Positions 7,656 to 16,034 of a DNA stretch of 35,530 nucleotides are shown here, one piece after another. The first letter of the stretch is position 1. Each line of letters begins with the position of its first letter. The notes beneath the pieces are model-generated. The model did no database searches, was not told where the DNA came from, and saw only the letters and a list, made by a program, of their open reading frames with translations. The position numbers and the translations under genes were made by a program. The stretch is from the NCBI GenBank assembly GCA_947467385.1, contig CANIHJ010000014.1:1-35530 (forward strand), read 5' to 3'. This DNA is from Deltaproteobacteria bacterium. Its GTDB lineage: Bacteria > Bdellovibrionota_C > UBA2361 > OMII01.

Positions 7656-8426
7656 TTAGAAACCCATGATGCTGAAGCCGCAGTCGACGTACACGACCTC
7701 TCCTGTGACTCCCGATCCGAGAGGCCCAAGGAGATAGAGGCTAGTGTTTCCGACATCCTCCTGCGTTACGTTGCGCTTGAGGGGTGCCTTCTCTGCAAAC
7801 GCCGTAAGCATGTCACGGAGGCCAGGAATGCCGCTCGCTGCAAGTGTCTTAATCGGGCCTGCTGAAATTGCGTTGACGCGGATATTGTTCTGACCGAGGT
7901 CAGCCGCAAGGTACCGCACTGACGCCTCAAGGGCCGCCTTTGCAACGCCCATGACGTTGTAGTTCGGGACAACGCGCTCTGCCCCGAGATACGAGAGGGT
8001 AAGAATTGATCCGCCCTTCTCCGCCATAAGCGGAAGGGCCCGCTTCGAAACGGAGATGAGGGAGTACGCCGAGATATCGAGCGCCATCTGGAACCCGCGC
8101 CGACTCGTCTCTACGAAACGCTTTGAGAGATCTTCCTTCTCTGCGTAGGCGAGAGAGTGTACAACCGCATCGATCGAGCCCCAGCGATTGCCAAGCTCGG
8201 TGAACATCGCGTCGATCTGCTCCTCGTGCTGCACGTCACAGGGAAGGACGGTCTTGCACCCGATGCTCTCCGCAAGTGGGCGAACGCGGCGCTCAAGCGC
8301 CTCGTTAAGGTAGTTGAAGGCAAGCTCGGCGCCCTCGCGATGCAGGGCCTCTGCGATGCCCCAAGCGATACTGCGCTCGTTAGCAACTCCAAGAACCAAT
8401 ACCTTCTTGCCGTCAAACATTCCCAT
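7656..8426 (-). CDS. fabI: Enoyl-[acyl-carrier-protein] reductase (NADH), FabI type
   Basis: FabI reduces enoyl-ACP in the last step of each fatty-acid elongation cycle. The 256-residue protein is a short-chain dehydrogenase: the nucleotide-binding turn is GVANERSIAWGIA near the N-terminus, and the catalytic Tyr and Lys are in NYNVMGVAKAAL (Tyr-x6-Lys), with the FabI-type SYLGAERVVPNY just before it. I chose ATG 8426 because a GGGG ribosome-binding site lies about 8 bases upstream; the longer ATG at 8450 has none. The length matches FabI (about 260). It follows rplQ by 89 bases and leads the lipid/envelope group. The YxxMGxAK arrangement makes FabI more likely than FabG. Confidence 0.92.
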   Translation of the reverse strand: MGMFDGKKVLVLGVANERSIAWGIAEALHREGAELAFNYLNEALERRVRPLAESIGCKTVLPCDVQHEEQIDAMFTELGNRWGSIDAVVHSLAYAEKEDLSKRFVETSRRGFQMALDISAYSLISVSKRALPLMAEKGGSILTLSYLGAERVVPNYNVMGVAKAALEASVRYLAADLGQNNIRVNAISAGPIKTLAASGIPGLRDMLTAFAEKAPLKRNVTQEDVGNTSLYLLGPLGSGVTGEVVYVDCGFSIMGF

Positions 8427-8515
8427 GGTGGGTACCCCTGTCAGTTGCATTGAACGACGATCGATACAGACTCGTCTTGAAGCTTAATGGCCCCGATGGA
8501 GGGCCGAGCACAGGC

Positions 8516-9016
8516 TTACGCCTTTGATGCTGTCTTCTTAGCCGGAGCCTTCTTGCCGCTCTCCGCCTTGTCGTCGGCTTTCTTTGTGGCCGCCTTCTTG
8601 GCTGGTGCCTTCTTGGCTGCCTTCTTCGGCTCAGCTGCCTTCGACTCACCCTTGGTCGGGGCCTTGTCTACAAGCTCGATGATAGCCATATCAGCCGCAT
8701 CACCGTGACGAACGCGGGTGCGAACGATTCGGGTGTAGCCGCCGTTGCGCGTGCTGCAGCGTGGGCCAATCTCCGTGAAGAGCTTGGCCACAACAGACTT
8801 GCTGAGCAGGTAGCTGTAGGCTTGTCGGCGGGCTGCAAGGGTATCGTTCTTGCCCAGCGTGATAAGCCGCTCAACTACAGGGCGAAGCTCCTTCGCCTTG
8901 GGAACCGTCGTCTCAAAGCTCTCCACAAGGAAAAACGAGGTTGCCATGTTCCTCAACAGGGCACGCCTGTGGCTGCTGGTCCTACTAAGATTACGAAGGC
9001 CCTTTCCATGTCTCAT
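8516..9016 (-). CDS. rplQ: 50S ribosomal protein L17 with Lys/Ala-rich tail
   Basis: Residues 1-118 are a complete L17 ([40 protein letters not shown]). L17 sits near the peptide exit tunnel of the 50S subunit. From about 119 to 166 follows a low-complexity Lys/Ala/Pro tail ([20 protein letters not shown]) resembling histone H1 tails; most L17 proteins end at about 116-130 residues. The gene follows rpoA by 66 bases and is last in the alpha operon. A GGCCC/GGGGCC stem without a T-run lies between it and fabI, so the two may be partly read through. Confidence 0.97.
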   Translation of the reverse strand: MRHGKGLRNLSRTSSHRRALLRNMATSFFLVESFETTVPKAKELRPVVERLITLGKNDTLAARRQAYSYLLSKSVVAKLFTEIGPRCSTRNGGYTRIVRTRVRHGDAADMAIIELVDKAPTKGESKAAEPKKAAKKAPAKKAATKKADDKAESGKKAPAKKTASKA

Positions 9017-9082
9017 ACAACTACACCTTTACTCTATTTCTACGGATATCGTCTCTCCTCTTCTCCTGGAGAGCGCCCCAGC

Positions 9083-10099
9083 TTAGTGGTCCGTCTGCTC
9101 CTTCAGCTGGTCGAGGTCGCGGCGTGAGGGGAACTCCTCCAGTTTGAGCCCAAGCGACAGCCCCATCTCAGACAGGATCTCCTTAATCTCGTTGAGCGAC
9201 TTGCGGCCGAAGTTCTTAGTGCGGAGCATCTCTGCCTCGCTGCGCTGAACGAGCTCGCCGATGTACTTGATGTCGGCATTCTCAAGGCAGTTAGCCGAGC
9301 GAACGCTGAGCTCAAGCTCGTCGATACGGCGGAAGAGGTTGTCGTTCCACTTCTTCGACGGCTCCTCGCTCTTCGGCTCCTCACGCTCAACGATCAGGTC
9401 CTCACCAACGAAGATGCCGAGCTGATCAACAAGAATGTGGGCGGCCTGGGCAATCGCGGAGCGTGGATCGATGCTCCCGTTTGTCCAGATCTCCATCGAG
9501 AGCTTGTCGTAGTCCGTACGCTGCCCAACGCGTGCATTTGTTACAGTCAGGTTCACACGACGCACCGGAGAGAACATCGAGTCGATGAAGATCGTCCCCA
9601 TCGGGGTCCCCTCAACCTTGTTCTTGTCGGCCGGAACGTAGCCGCGACCAACTCTAACCGTCACTTCCATCTTAAGCGACGCGCCCTCTCCGAGGGTGGC
9701 GATAACTAGTTCCGGATTGAGCACGGCCACTGCCGGGTCGCCCTGAAGCATGCCAGCCGTAAGCTTGCACGGTCCCTGAGCCTCTACGTGGAGTATCGAC
9801 TCCTCCTTGTCTTCGAGGCGAAGAACAACCTCCTTAAGGTTGAGGGATATCTCTGTAGCATCCTCAGCAACGCCTGGGATGGTCGAGAACTCGTGCGCAA
9901 CGCCCTCGATTCTGATCGATGTTATCGCGGCGCCCTGCAGCGACGAGAGAACAACGCGCCGGAGCGCCGTGCCGATCGTCATGCCGAATCCGCGCTCAAG
10001 CGGCTCTGCAATGAACTTGCCGTAGCGGCTGTCACCGCTTGCGCCTTCGACCTCTACTCTGTTGGGGCTGATTAAGTCCTTGAGACTGACCTTCTTCAT
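9083..10099 (-). CDS. rpoA: DNA-directed RNA polymerase subunit alpha
   Basis: This full-length 338-residue alpha subunit has an N-terminal assembly domain (about 1-235, with [20 protein letters not shown] and [16 protein letters not shown]) and a linker. A C-terminal domain (about 265-330) carries the DNA/activator contact segment [16 protein letters not shown] and the helix-hairpin-helix [17 protein letters not shown]. Alpha dimerises to start polymerase assembly, and its C-terminal domain binds UP elements and activators. It lies between rpsD and rplQ as in most bacteria. A strong inverted repeat fills the gap upstream of its start. Confidence 0.98.
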   Translation of the reverse strand: MKKVSLKDLISPNRVEVEGASGDSRYGKFIAEPLERGFGMTIGTALRRVVLSSLQGAAITSIRIEGVAHEFSTIPGVAEDATEISLNLKEVVLRLEDKEESILHVEAQGPCKLTAGMLQGDPAVAVLNPELVIATLGEGASLKMEVTVRVGRGYVPADKNKVEGTPMGTIFIDSMFSPVRRVNLTVTNARVGQRTDYDKLSMEIWTNGSIDPRSAIAQAAHILVDQLGIFVGEDLIVEREEPKSEEPSKKWNDNLFRRIDELELSVRSANCLENADIKYIGELVQRSEAEMLRTKNFGRKSLNEIKEILSEMGLSLGLKLEEFPSRRDLDQLKEQTDH

Positions 10100-10130
10100 G
10101 TCTCTCTTCCTATGTGCAAATTACGGTTAT

Positions 10131-10176
10131 CCGCCTCCGGCAGCCCTTTCCTCCTGGAAAGGGGCCCCGAGGCGGG
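10131..10176 (-). other. Long inverted repeat between rpsD and rpoA
   Basis: Two nested stems (CCGCCTC with GAGGCGG outside; CCCTTTCC with GGAAAGGG inside, loop TCCT on the plus strand) fill most of the 83-base gap. The T-run that would make it a terminator (GTTTTT) follows it only on the plus strand. In the direction of the operon no T-run follows, so it looks like an RNA structure that modulates processing or rpoA translation, or stops antisense transcription. Confidence 0.6.
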
Positions 10177-10182
10177 TTTTTA

Positions 10183-10809
10183 CTACCTTGAGTACAATTC
10201 AACGATGAGCTGCTCGCGGAACGACGGCGGCAACTGCTCACGCGTCGGAACGGAGTTAACCGTACCGCGAACTGCCTGCTGATCGAGCGCAAGCCACTCC
10301 GGAATCACTCGCGAACGAGCCGACTCCATGGCCGCAACTACCAGCGGGTTCTTCTTGCTCTTTTCAGCCACCTCTACCACGTCTCCAGGGGAAACCGTGT
10401 AGGACGGGACCGAAACGCGCTTACCGTTCACAAGGACGTGACCGTGCGTGACGATCTGACGAGCCTGGCGGCGGGAAGAACCCAAACCAATACGATACAC
10501 AACATTGTCGAGGCGACGCTCGAGGAGCACGAGGAGCTCCGTGCCGGTAACGCCCTTTGCACTTGCTGCCTCCTCGAAGATAGCGCGGAAGCGCTTCTCA
10601 AGAAGCCCGTACGAGCGCTTAACCTTCTGCTTCTCGCGAAGCTGAATCTTGAAGTTTGAAAACGACTGCCGGCCGCGACCATGCTGGCCCGGACCTCCCT
10701 CGCGCTTCTCGATGGAACACTTTCCAGTGTAGCAACGCTCACCCTTGAGGAAGAGCTTCTCCCCCTCACGACGACACAAGCGACAAACTGCTCCGCAATA
10801 CCTTGCCAT
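10183..10809 (-). CDS. rpsD: 30S ribosomal protein S4, cysteine-containing type
   Basis: A complete 208-residue S4. The N-terminus has Cys at 5, 9, 12, 26 and 31 (MARYCGAVCRLCRREGEK, then GERCYTGKC), fitting the zinc-binding (C+) form. The RNA-binding S4 domain is at about 98-160 (RLDNVVYRIGLGSSRRQARQ; HGHVLVNGKRVSVPSYTV). S4 nucleates 30S assembly, and in E. coli it is the translational repressor of the alpha operon. It follows rpsK by 19 bases. The upstream rpmJ leader could be a target for the same autoregulation here, but no S4-binding pseudoknot is identified. Confidence 0.98.
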   Translation of the reverse strand: MARYCGAVCRLCRREGEKLFLKGERCYTGKCSIEKREGGPGQHGRGRQSFSNFKIQLREKQKVKRSYGLLEKRFRAIFEEAASAKGVTGTELLVLLERRLDNVVYRIGLGSSRRQARQIVTHGHVLVNGKRVSVPSYTVSPGDVVEVAEKSKKNPLVVAAMESARSRVIPEWLALDQQAVRGTVNSVPTREQLPPSFREQLIVELYSR

Positions 10810-10828
10810 GACCTACGCCTCTCCTACC

Positions 10829-11236
10829 TTAAACTCGACGACTCTTGCGTGCGCGGCACCCATTGTGCGGAACCGGCGTGATATCCTTGATCAACGTCAC
10901 TTGCAGACCTGCAAGGTGAAGAGCCCGCAGCGCGGACTCGCGTCCTGAACCAGGCCCCTTGACGCGAACGCTTACCGTGCGAACGCCGGCTTCCTTAGCC
11001 TTGCGAGCCGCGTTATCTCCCGCCACTTGTGCTGCGAACGGCGTCGACTTTCGCGACCCCTTGAAGCCATTGGCTCCGCAGCTAGACGAGGCGATTACGT
11101 TCCCTGCCGGGTCAGTAATCGTCACGATGGTGTTGTTGAACGTCGCGTGCACGTGGGCGATTCCCACCGGCACATTGCGCTTAACCTTCTTCTTCTTTGC
11201 TGCCGTTGCCGAACCAGCTGTACGTGCCTCTGCCAC
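10829..11236 (-). CDS. rpsK: 30S ribosomal protein S11
   Basis: I start at GTG 11236 because AAGGAG lies 6 bases upstream; an in-frame TTG at 11257 would place that site inside the gene. The 135-residue protein contains the S11 core [20 protein letters not shown] and ends in the conserved [12 protein letters not shown]11 lies in the 30S platform, where it contacts the region around the decoding site and S7. It has a short Lys-rich N-terminal lead ([10 protein letters not shown]). It lies 37 bases after rpsM. Confidence 0.96.
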   Translation of the reverse strand: MAEARTAGSATAAKKKKVKRNVPVGIAHVHATFNNTIVTITDPAGNVIASSSCGANGFKGSRKSTPFAAQVAGDNAARKAKEAGVRTVSVRVKGPGSGRESALRALHLAGLQVTLIKDITPVPHNGCRARKSRRV

Positions 11237-11273
11237 AAACTTCTCCTTCGAGAGCAATCAAGTAAAAAATAAA

Positions 11274-11657
11274 CTAGGTCTTCGTTGCCGCCTTCTTTCC
11301 GGTGATCGGAGCGCGACGCGGGCCCTTACGGGTGCGGGCGTTGGTGCGGGTGCGCTGACCGCGAGCCGGGAGGCCCTTGCGGTGGCGGAGGCCGCGATAG
11401 CAGCCAAGGTCCATAAGGCGCTTCATCGAAGCGGCAACCTCACGGCGGAGGTCTCCCTCTACCTTCTCGTGGCGCTCAATCACCTTGCGGATCTTGTCGA
11501 CCTGCTCCTCAGTAAGGCTGTCCGTGCGAACGGACTCGGCGATGCCAGCCTCCGTGAGGATTTGCTTTGACTTGGATAGACCAATTCCGAAAATGTACGT
11601 GAGGCCGCGAACGACTCTCTTGTTGCGCGGAAGATCAACACCTGCGATACGTGGCAT
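11274..11657 (-). CDS. rpsM: 30S ribosomal protein S13
   Basis: A complete 127-residue S13. It begins [20 protein letters not shown] and ends with the tRNA-contacting basic tail [19 protein letters not shown] followed by [16 protein letters not shown]13 lies in the 30S head, contacting the P-site tRNA and forming bridges to the 50S. It starts 21 bases after the rpmJ stop. Confidence 0.98.
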   Translation of the reverse strand: MPRIAGVDLPRNKRVVRGLTYIFGIGLSKSKQILTEAGIAESVRTDSLTEEQVDKIRKVIERHEKVEGDLRREVAASMKRLMDLGCYRGLRHRKGLPARGQRTRTNARTRKGPRRAPITGKKAATKT

Positions 11658-11678
11658 GTCCCAAACTCCTAACTACAA

Positions 11679-11795
11679 TTATCCCTGACGCTGCTTATGC
11701 TTAGGCGTACGGCTGCAGAACACATAAACCTTGCCTTTCCGCTTGATGACCTTGCAGTGGGCGCAAATTGGCTTTACTGACGCTCTAACCTTCAC
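11679..11795 (-). CDS. rpmJ: 50S ribosomal protein L36, zinc-ribbon type
   Basis: This 38-residue gene is too short for ordinary ORF cut-offs. It starts at GTG 11795, with AGGAG 7 bases upstream, and stops at TAA 11679. The protein begins [15 protein letters not shown] and has the zinc ligands CAHC (residues 11 and 14), a third Cys in VFCSR and a His in the TPKHKQRQG end, the complete L36 pattern. L36 is the smallest large-subunit protein and stabilises the 23S rRNA near the L7/L12 stalk base. It leads the alpha operon. infA, which often lies just upstream, is not here. Confidence 0.95.
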   Translation of the reverse strand: MKVRASVKPICAHCKVIKRKGKVYVFCSRTPKHKQRQG

Positions 11796-12115
11796 AACAT
11801 CTCTCCTAATTAAAGCTTCTAAACTAGCTTCTACGAGCTACAATGAGCCCGAAGTCCTGAATAAAAAGCTAGCCTATACAGGCACTTACCCCTCGGCGGC
11901 CGGATACGTCCTGGTAAAACATTCCGAAGGCTTAATGGGCCCCGCTCAAGGACGCCAGATTCTACATATTTCCACAACCATTACAACCCCCCCAGGTCCA
12001 CAAGTCCCCCGTTTTTTCATGGGTTTTTGGCCCTTTGGAGTAGCCTTACGTAAGACAAGAAGGACCTGACTCTGGGTAAGCCGAGGAGATCCCTTTCCAG
12101 GCTTTTACGCCCTTT
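11796..12115 (-). other. 320-base noncoding gap and alpha-operon leader
   Basis: No gene is visible between adk and rpmJ, in particular no infA or map. The part nearest rpmJ (11796-11880) could form alternative stems on the minus strand: CTAGCTT with AAGCTAG, and CTTC-GGCT with AGCT-GAAG. These compete for the GAAG segment and end just before the rpmJ ribosome-binding site. Such competing stems are typical of autoregulated ribosomal leaders; this is inference. Confidence 0.4.
11959..11986 (-). promoter_or_regulatory. Candidate promoter for rpmJ-rpsM-rpsK-rpsD-rpoA-rplQ
   Basis: On the minus strand TTGTAA (-35, 11981-11986, 4 of 6 consensus) is followed after 16 bases by TAGAAT (-10, 11959-11964, 5 of 6). 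It would give a leader of about 155 bases before rpmJ. Confidence 0.45.
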
Positions 12116-12679
12116 TCAACCGTCTACAGAGGCAAATATGCGCTCGGAGACGTCCTCTACTGAGCCAACACCGTCGACCTCCCTGAGGGCCCCCTGATTG
12201 CGATAAAACTCAGCCACGGGGGCGGTCTGCGTCCAGTAGACCTGCAGGCGTCGCGCAGCAACCTCCGCCGTATCGTCGGTGCGGGCGCCTGCCCCGCCGC
12301 GGTGGCGAATGCGGTCAAGCAGCACCTGCTCCGGTACCTCAAGCTGCACCACTCGCGTGAGCGGCGTCTTACTTGAGGCCAAGAAGGCCTGAAGTATTTC
12401 AGCCTGAACAACGGTGCGCGGTACGCCGTCGAGCAGGTATCCCTGCGCACAATCGGCCCGCTGCAACCGATCCTCAATCACCTTCATAACGAGCTCATCG
12501 CTCACCAGCTCCCCCGAATCGAGGACCGACTTGACCTGATTGCCCAGCGCCGAGCCGGAGGCCACCTGCTCACGCAAGATGTCGCCGGTTGAGATATGCG
12601 GAATTCCATACCGCTTGCAGATTAGCACCGCCTGGGTGCCCTTTCCTGCTCCCGGGGGGCCTAAGAGAACGATCCTCAT
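12116..12679 (-). CDS. adk: Adenylate kinase, short form
   Basis: Start ATG 12679 is chosen because GAGGAG lies about 9 bases upstream and the P-loop then begins at residue 7 (MRIVLLGPPGAGKGTQ). The 187-residue protein interconverts ATP+AMP and 2 ADP. It has the AMP-binding helix, DGVPRTVVQAEI (usual DGFPRT with a Phe to Val change), and a compact lid region (RIRHRGGAGARTDD) without the 30-residue insertion of long-form kinases, so it is the short type. It follows secY by 31 bases, as in Bacillus-type spc operons, but map and infA do not follow it. Confidence 0.95.
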   Translation of the reverse strand: MRIVLLGPPGAGKGTQAVLICKRYGIPHISTGDILREQVASGSALGNQVKSVLDSGELVSDELVMKVIEDRLQRADCAQGYLLDGVPRTVVQAEILQAFLASSKTPLTRVVQLEVPEQVLLDRIRHRGGAGARTDDTAEVAARRLQVYWTQTAPVAEFYRNQGALREVDGVGSVEDVSERIFASVDG

Positions 12680-12710
12680 ACCAGAGCTCCTCATGAACAA
12701 CGCGACCAGG

Positions 12711-14045
12711 CTACCTTCTTGCCAATCGATTCCGCGTGTAGCTCGCAGATCCGACTCCGCTCTTCACCTTTGACGAGCGGGACATAAAGGCCTCGTAGTT
12801 TCGGGCAACGAGCATCGACTCGATCTGTGACGCCGTGTCGAGCGTCACTCCCACCACAATCAATACGGCAGTTCCGCCAAACACATACGCGAACTGAGAC
12901 GCTCCCATCTCAAGGTAGACGATCTGGGGAACGACGCACACCGCAGCGATATAGATGGATCCCCACAGCGTAAGGCGGTTGAGGACCGTGTAAAGATAAT
13001 CCGCCGTCTCGGCGCCGGGCCTTACAAGAGGGATAAAGCCGCCGTTCTTCTTGAGGTTGTCGGCTACGTCAACGGGATTGAAGACCACCGCGGTATAGAA
13101 GTAACTGAAAAGAACGATCAGGGCGACGTATGCAACTTCGTATCCCCACGCTCCTGGCGTAAATAGCTGGCCAAACTGCGACATGCTGAGGCTGGGGACC
13201 ACTGTCACTATCGTGGCAGGCAGCATCATTATCGCCGACGCGAAGATCGGCGGAATAACTCCAGACATGTTGAGCTTGAGCGGCATGTACTGGGTCTGGG
13301 CCACCGTGCTGCGGTTGCCCACCATGCGGCGCGGATACTGGACCGGGATCTTGCGGTGCGACCTCTCCACGAAAATAATTGCGTAGATCGTGAAGAGCGA
13401 GAAGAGAAGGATGAACAGCACCGCGAAGGGCGACAGCTCACCCGTTCGTGCCAGTTCAACCGTCGAGCCAAACACAGACGGCATGCGGGCCGCGATGCCA
13501 GCAAAGATGATGATGCTCGTGCCGTTGCCAAGCCCGCGCTCGGTGATCTGCTCGCCTAGCCACATGATGAATGCCGTGCCAGCCGTGAGCGTGATTACCG
13601 TGATTAACTCAAACTGAAATCCCGGTGTCGCGAGCCCCTTTGACTCAAGGGCACGCGCAATCATGTAGCTCTGGAAGATGGCGAGGAGGATCGTACCGCG
13701 CCTGGTGTAGCGCGTGATGATGCGCCGCCCCGATTCACCCTCCTTCTTGAGATTCTCAAGGTACGGGATGCTCGGGGAGAGAAGCTGGATGATGATCGAA
13801 ACTGTTATATATGGCGATATTCCGAGGGTGAAAATCGAGAACTGCTCGAGCGCCCCACCAGAGAAGAGGTTGATGAGACCGAAAATCGTGTTGGCGTTCT
13901 CCTCGAACATGCGCCGGATAGCATCGACGTTCACGCCGGGCGTAGACACGAAAACGCCGAACCGGTACACGGCCAGCATGGAGATAGTGAACAAGAGGCG
14001 CTTCTTCAGCTCCGGGATCTGAAACACCTGCGCGATACCACTCAT
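12711..14045 (-). CDS. secY: Protein translocase subunit SecY
   Basis: SecY forms the channel of the Sec translocon in the inner membrane. The 444-residue protein has about ten membrane segments. The plug/N-terminal region reads VFVSTPGVNVDAIR and INLFSGGALEQFSIFTLGIS, the cytoplasmic C4/C5 loops include ERSHRKIPVQYPRRM, and VVFNPVDVADNLKKNGGFIP is a family signature. It starts 176 bases after a strong terminator that closes the rplO end, so it and adk appear to have their own promoter. Confidence 0.98.
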   Translation of the reverse strand: MSGIAQVFQIPELKKRLLFTISMLAVYRFGVFVSTPGVNVDAIRRMFEENANTIFGLINLFSGGALEQFSIFTLGISPYITVSIIIQLLSPSIPYLENLKKEGESGRRIITRYTRRGTILLAIFQSYMIARALESKGLATPGFQFELITVITLTAGTAFIMWLGEQITERGLGNGTSIIIFAGIAARMPSVFGSTVELARTGELSPFAVLFILLFSLFTIYAIIFVERSHRKIPVQYPRRMVGNRSTVAQTQYMPLKLNMSGVIPPIFASAIMMLPATIVTVVPSLSMSQFGQLFTPGAWGYEVAYVALIVLFSYFYTAVVFNPVDVADNLKKNGGFIPLVRPGAETADYLYTVLNRLTLWGSIYIAAVCVVPQIVYLEMGASQFAYVFGGTAVLIVVGVTLDTASQIESMLVARNYEAFMSRSSKVKSGVGSASYTRNRLARR

Positions 14046-14102
14046 CGAATCCTCACTCGAACATTCATTTCCGTGCGGGCTATTTTACGTGCCACGCACC
14101 TC

Positions 14103-14133
14103 ACGGCTTGTGGCCGTTTCGCCCCGCACTATA
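14103..14133 (-). promoter_or_regulatory. Candidate secY-adk promoter and leader hairpin
   Basis: On the minus strand TATAGT (14128-14133) is a good -10 box, but its -35 is weak. An alternative TTGGCT-18-TATTTT lies further upstream near 14161-14195. A small hairpin (ACGGC-GCCGT, 14103-14117) would be at the start of the transcript. That the unit needs its own promoter follows from the terminator upstream. Confidence 0.3.
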
Positions 14134-14220
14134 CCCACTCGCCCGGCAAAACGCCCTAGCAAAATAAATTCTCCGCGCAGAAAAAGCCAAAACATCGCCA
14201 CTCGCGCGCCGGCACCCCGA

Positions 14221-14250
14221 AATTAAAAACGGCCCTCATGAGGGCCGTTT
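14221..14250 (-). terminator. Intrinsic terminator after rplO
   Basis: A perfect inverted repeat (AAACGGCCCTCATGAGGGCCGTTT, given here as arms AAACGGCCCTCA and TGAGGGCCGTTT, 14227-14250) continues on the minus strand into TTTTTAATTT. It separates the spc ribosomal genes from secY. Confidence 0.88.
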
Positions 14251-14293
14251 CGCGCTGCACGGAGGCTGCGCATCTCTGCTGTTGAGAGCTTGA

Positions 14294-14782
14294 TTACGCC
14301 TTCGAAGTCAGCAGCTCAACGCTGCCGCCAGCCGCCTCAACGGAGGCCTTTGCGGCCGCCGAGATGGCGTTCACCTTGAGGTGCAGCTTCTTAGTGAGCT
14401 GGGTGTTGTCCCCGAGAATCTTAACACCCGCCTTCTTGGCGCTCTTCTTCGCGTAGCCGAGCTCGCGAATCTTTGCGATATCAACGGTTGTGCCGTTCTC
14501 CAGGCGCTCGAGCACCGAGAGGCGAACAACGCTGAAGTCGTTGAGACCCTCCACACTCACGCGAGCACGGAAGCCCACCTTCGGGATGCGACGATAGAGC
14601 GGTGTCTGACCTCCCTCGAAGCCTGCTCGGATCGTTCCGCCAGAGCGGGCAGTTTGACCCTTTCCGCCGCGACCCGATGTCTTGCCGTGTCCTGAACCCT
14701 CTCCGCGCCCGACGCGTGTGCGCGGCTTGCGTGAACCTGGATTCGGCTTAAGCGTGTTTAATGATAATTTCTTGCTGGCCAT
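14294..14782 (-). CDS. rplO: 50S ribosomal protein L15
   Basis: A complete 162-residue L15. The Gly/Arg-rich N-terminal extension (RVGRGEGSGHGKTSGRGGKG) threads into 23S rRNA, and the globular part includes EGGQTPLYRRIPKVGF, a family signature. L15 is a late-assembling protein in the core of the 50S subunit. It follows rpmD by 33 bases and is the last gene before the strong terminator, so it closes the str-S10-spc transcript. Confidence 0.98.
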   Translation of the reverse strand: MASKKLSLNTLKPNPGSRKPRTRVGRGEGSGHGKTSGRGGKGQTARSGGTIRAGFEGGQTPLYRRIPKVGFRARVSVEGLNDFSVVRLSVLERLENGTTVDIAKIRELGYAKKSAKKAGVKILGDNTQLTKKLHLKVNAISAAAKASVEAAGGSVELLTSKA

Positions 14783-14815
14783 ACGAGACCCCTTCTACAT
14801 CCTAATACTTCTTAG

Positions 14816-15004
14816 CTACTTCGCTGGACGAACCTCAAGGAGGTATTCAACCTTCTTGATCATGCCCTGAGTCGCCGCATTGAGCGGAACCTCACGCTGC
14901 TTGTTGATGCGGCCCAGACCAAGAGCCTTAATGGTCCTTCTAACCTCTGGAGCCCGCCCAATATCGCTGCGAACCTGCTTGATGATCACCTTGCTCATAG
15001 CCAT
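14816..15004 (-). CDS. rpmD: 50S ribosomal protein L30
   Basis: A 62-residue L30: VIIKQVRSDIGRAPEVRRTI then LGLGRINKQREVPLN, the conserved pattern of the family. L30 binds 5S/23S rRNA regions on the 50S subunit. Two ATGs (residues 1 and 3) both fit a GGAG-type site; the first is used here. It lies 32 bases after rpsE. Confidence 0.95.
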   Translation of the reverse strand: MAMSKVIIKQVRSDIGRAPEVRRTIKALGLGRINKQREVPLNAATQGMIKKVEYLLEVRPAK

Positions 15005-15036
15005 CTCCGCCTTACTACAACTTACCCAATGGCCAC

Positions 15037-15573
15037 CTAGTACGGGTGGTATCCCATTTCCTCAAGCCTAACGCCGCGCACCGCCGCAACAACCTCCGGC
15101 TCCTCAAGACCGAGAAGCCCTGCAATGGTCGCCGCGAGAACGTTTTGTGCGGTCGTCGATCCGATGCACTTAGTTCGGATATCCTTGATGCCGCACACGT
15201 CCATAACAGCACGAACCGTCGCGCCGGCGATAACTCCGGTTCCCGGAGCGCCAGGCCTCATCACGATCGAAGACGGGCCGAACTTGCCGAGCACGTCATG
15301 CGGGATAGTGCTCCCCTTGAGCGGCACCTTGACCAGGCGCTTGCGGGCCTGCTCCGAAGCCTTTCGGATGGCCTCCGGAACCTCAGCCGACTTGCCAAGA
15401 CCGAAGCCAACATGACCGCGTCCATCCCCCGTTACAACGAGAGCGCTGAAGCTGAAGCGGCGTCCGCCCTTTACTACCTTCGCCACGCGGTTGATGAAGA
15501 CCGTCTTGTCGGTCAGCTCACCACACTGATCCGAAGTAACCCTGCGCTTATCGAGCGTATCCTTAAAAGCCAT
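15037..15573 (-). CDS. rpsE: 30S ribosomal protein S5
   Basis: A complete 178-residue S5. The N-terminal double-stranded RNA-binding-like domain has the signature [20 protein letters not shown] and [20 protein letters not shown]. The C-terminal domain has [21 protein letters not shown]5 lies at the mRNA entry site and affects decoding fidelity. It starts 12 bases after rplR. Confidence 0.98.
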   Translation of the reverse strand: MAFKDTLDKRRVTSDQCGELTDKTVFINRVAKVVKGGRRFSFSALVVTGDGRGHVGFGLGKSAEVPEAIRKASEQARKRLVKVPLKGSTIPHDVLGKFGPSSIVMRPGAPGTGVIAGATVRAVMDVCGIKDIRTKCIGSTTAQNVLAATIAGLLGLEEPEVVAAVRGVRLEEMGYHPY

Positions 15574-15585
15574 ATAATCCCCGAC

Positions 15586-15993
15586 TTAAAACTCCAAGCC
15601 ACCATCCCGAGCACCATCAGCGAGCGCCTTGATGCGGCCGGTGTACAGGAATCCATTTCTGTCAAAAACTACCTTGCTGACCTTCTTCTCCTTCGAGCGG
15701 CCGGCGAGCACGATACCAACGGCGCGTGCAGCGAGCACTGACTTTGTGCTTGCCTTGCTGTCCTTTGCCTCTTTGGACAGCTTCGCTACCTCTGCCTGAA
15801 CCTCCTTGTCGAGGGTCGAGGCGCTCGCAATTGTTGCTCGGCTGTCATCAGCGATCACCTGAGCATAGGTGTGCTTTGAGCTCCTGAAGATCGACAGGCG
15901 CGGCCTCTCAACCGTTCCCGACAGCTTCTTGCGGATCCTGAGCTTCTTTCTCTCTCGTGAGGTTGAAGCGACTTTCTTACTCTGCGTTGCCAT
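15586..15993 (-). CDS. rplR: 50S ribosomal protein L18
   Basis: A 135-residue L18, which with L5 binds 5S rRNA. The core reads RPRLSIFRSSKHTYAQVIAD, then VLAARAVGIVLAGR and VVFDRNGFLYTGRIKALADG, near-canonical motifs. The N-terminus is Lys/Arg-rich (SKKVASTSRERKKLRIRKKL). A 14-residue variable segment around KEAKDSKASTKS makes it slightly longer than the usual 115-120. Confidence 0.97.
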   Translation of the reverse strand: MATQSKKVASTSRERKKLRIRKKLSGTVERPRLSIFRSSKHTYAQVIADDSRATIASASTLDKEVQAEVAKLSKEAKDSKASTKSVLAARAVGIVLAGRSKEKKVSKVVFDRNGFLYTGRIKALADGARDGGLEF

Positions 15994-16034
15994 ACGGCAC
16001 CTTACTCCTACTTCGCTGTAATCCTGCCTACCCG

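Noticed and set aside
11731-12069. Plus-strand frame of 112 codons in the adk-rpmJ gap
   Set aside because: It overlaps rpmJ and the promoter candidate on the other strand, has no ribosome-binding site and no family pattern.
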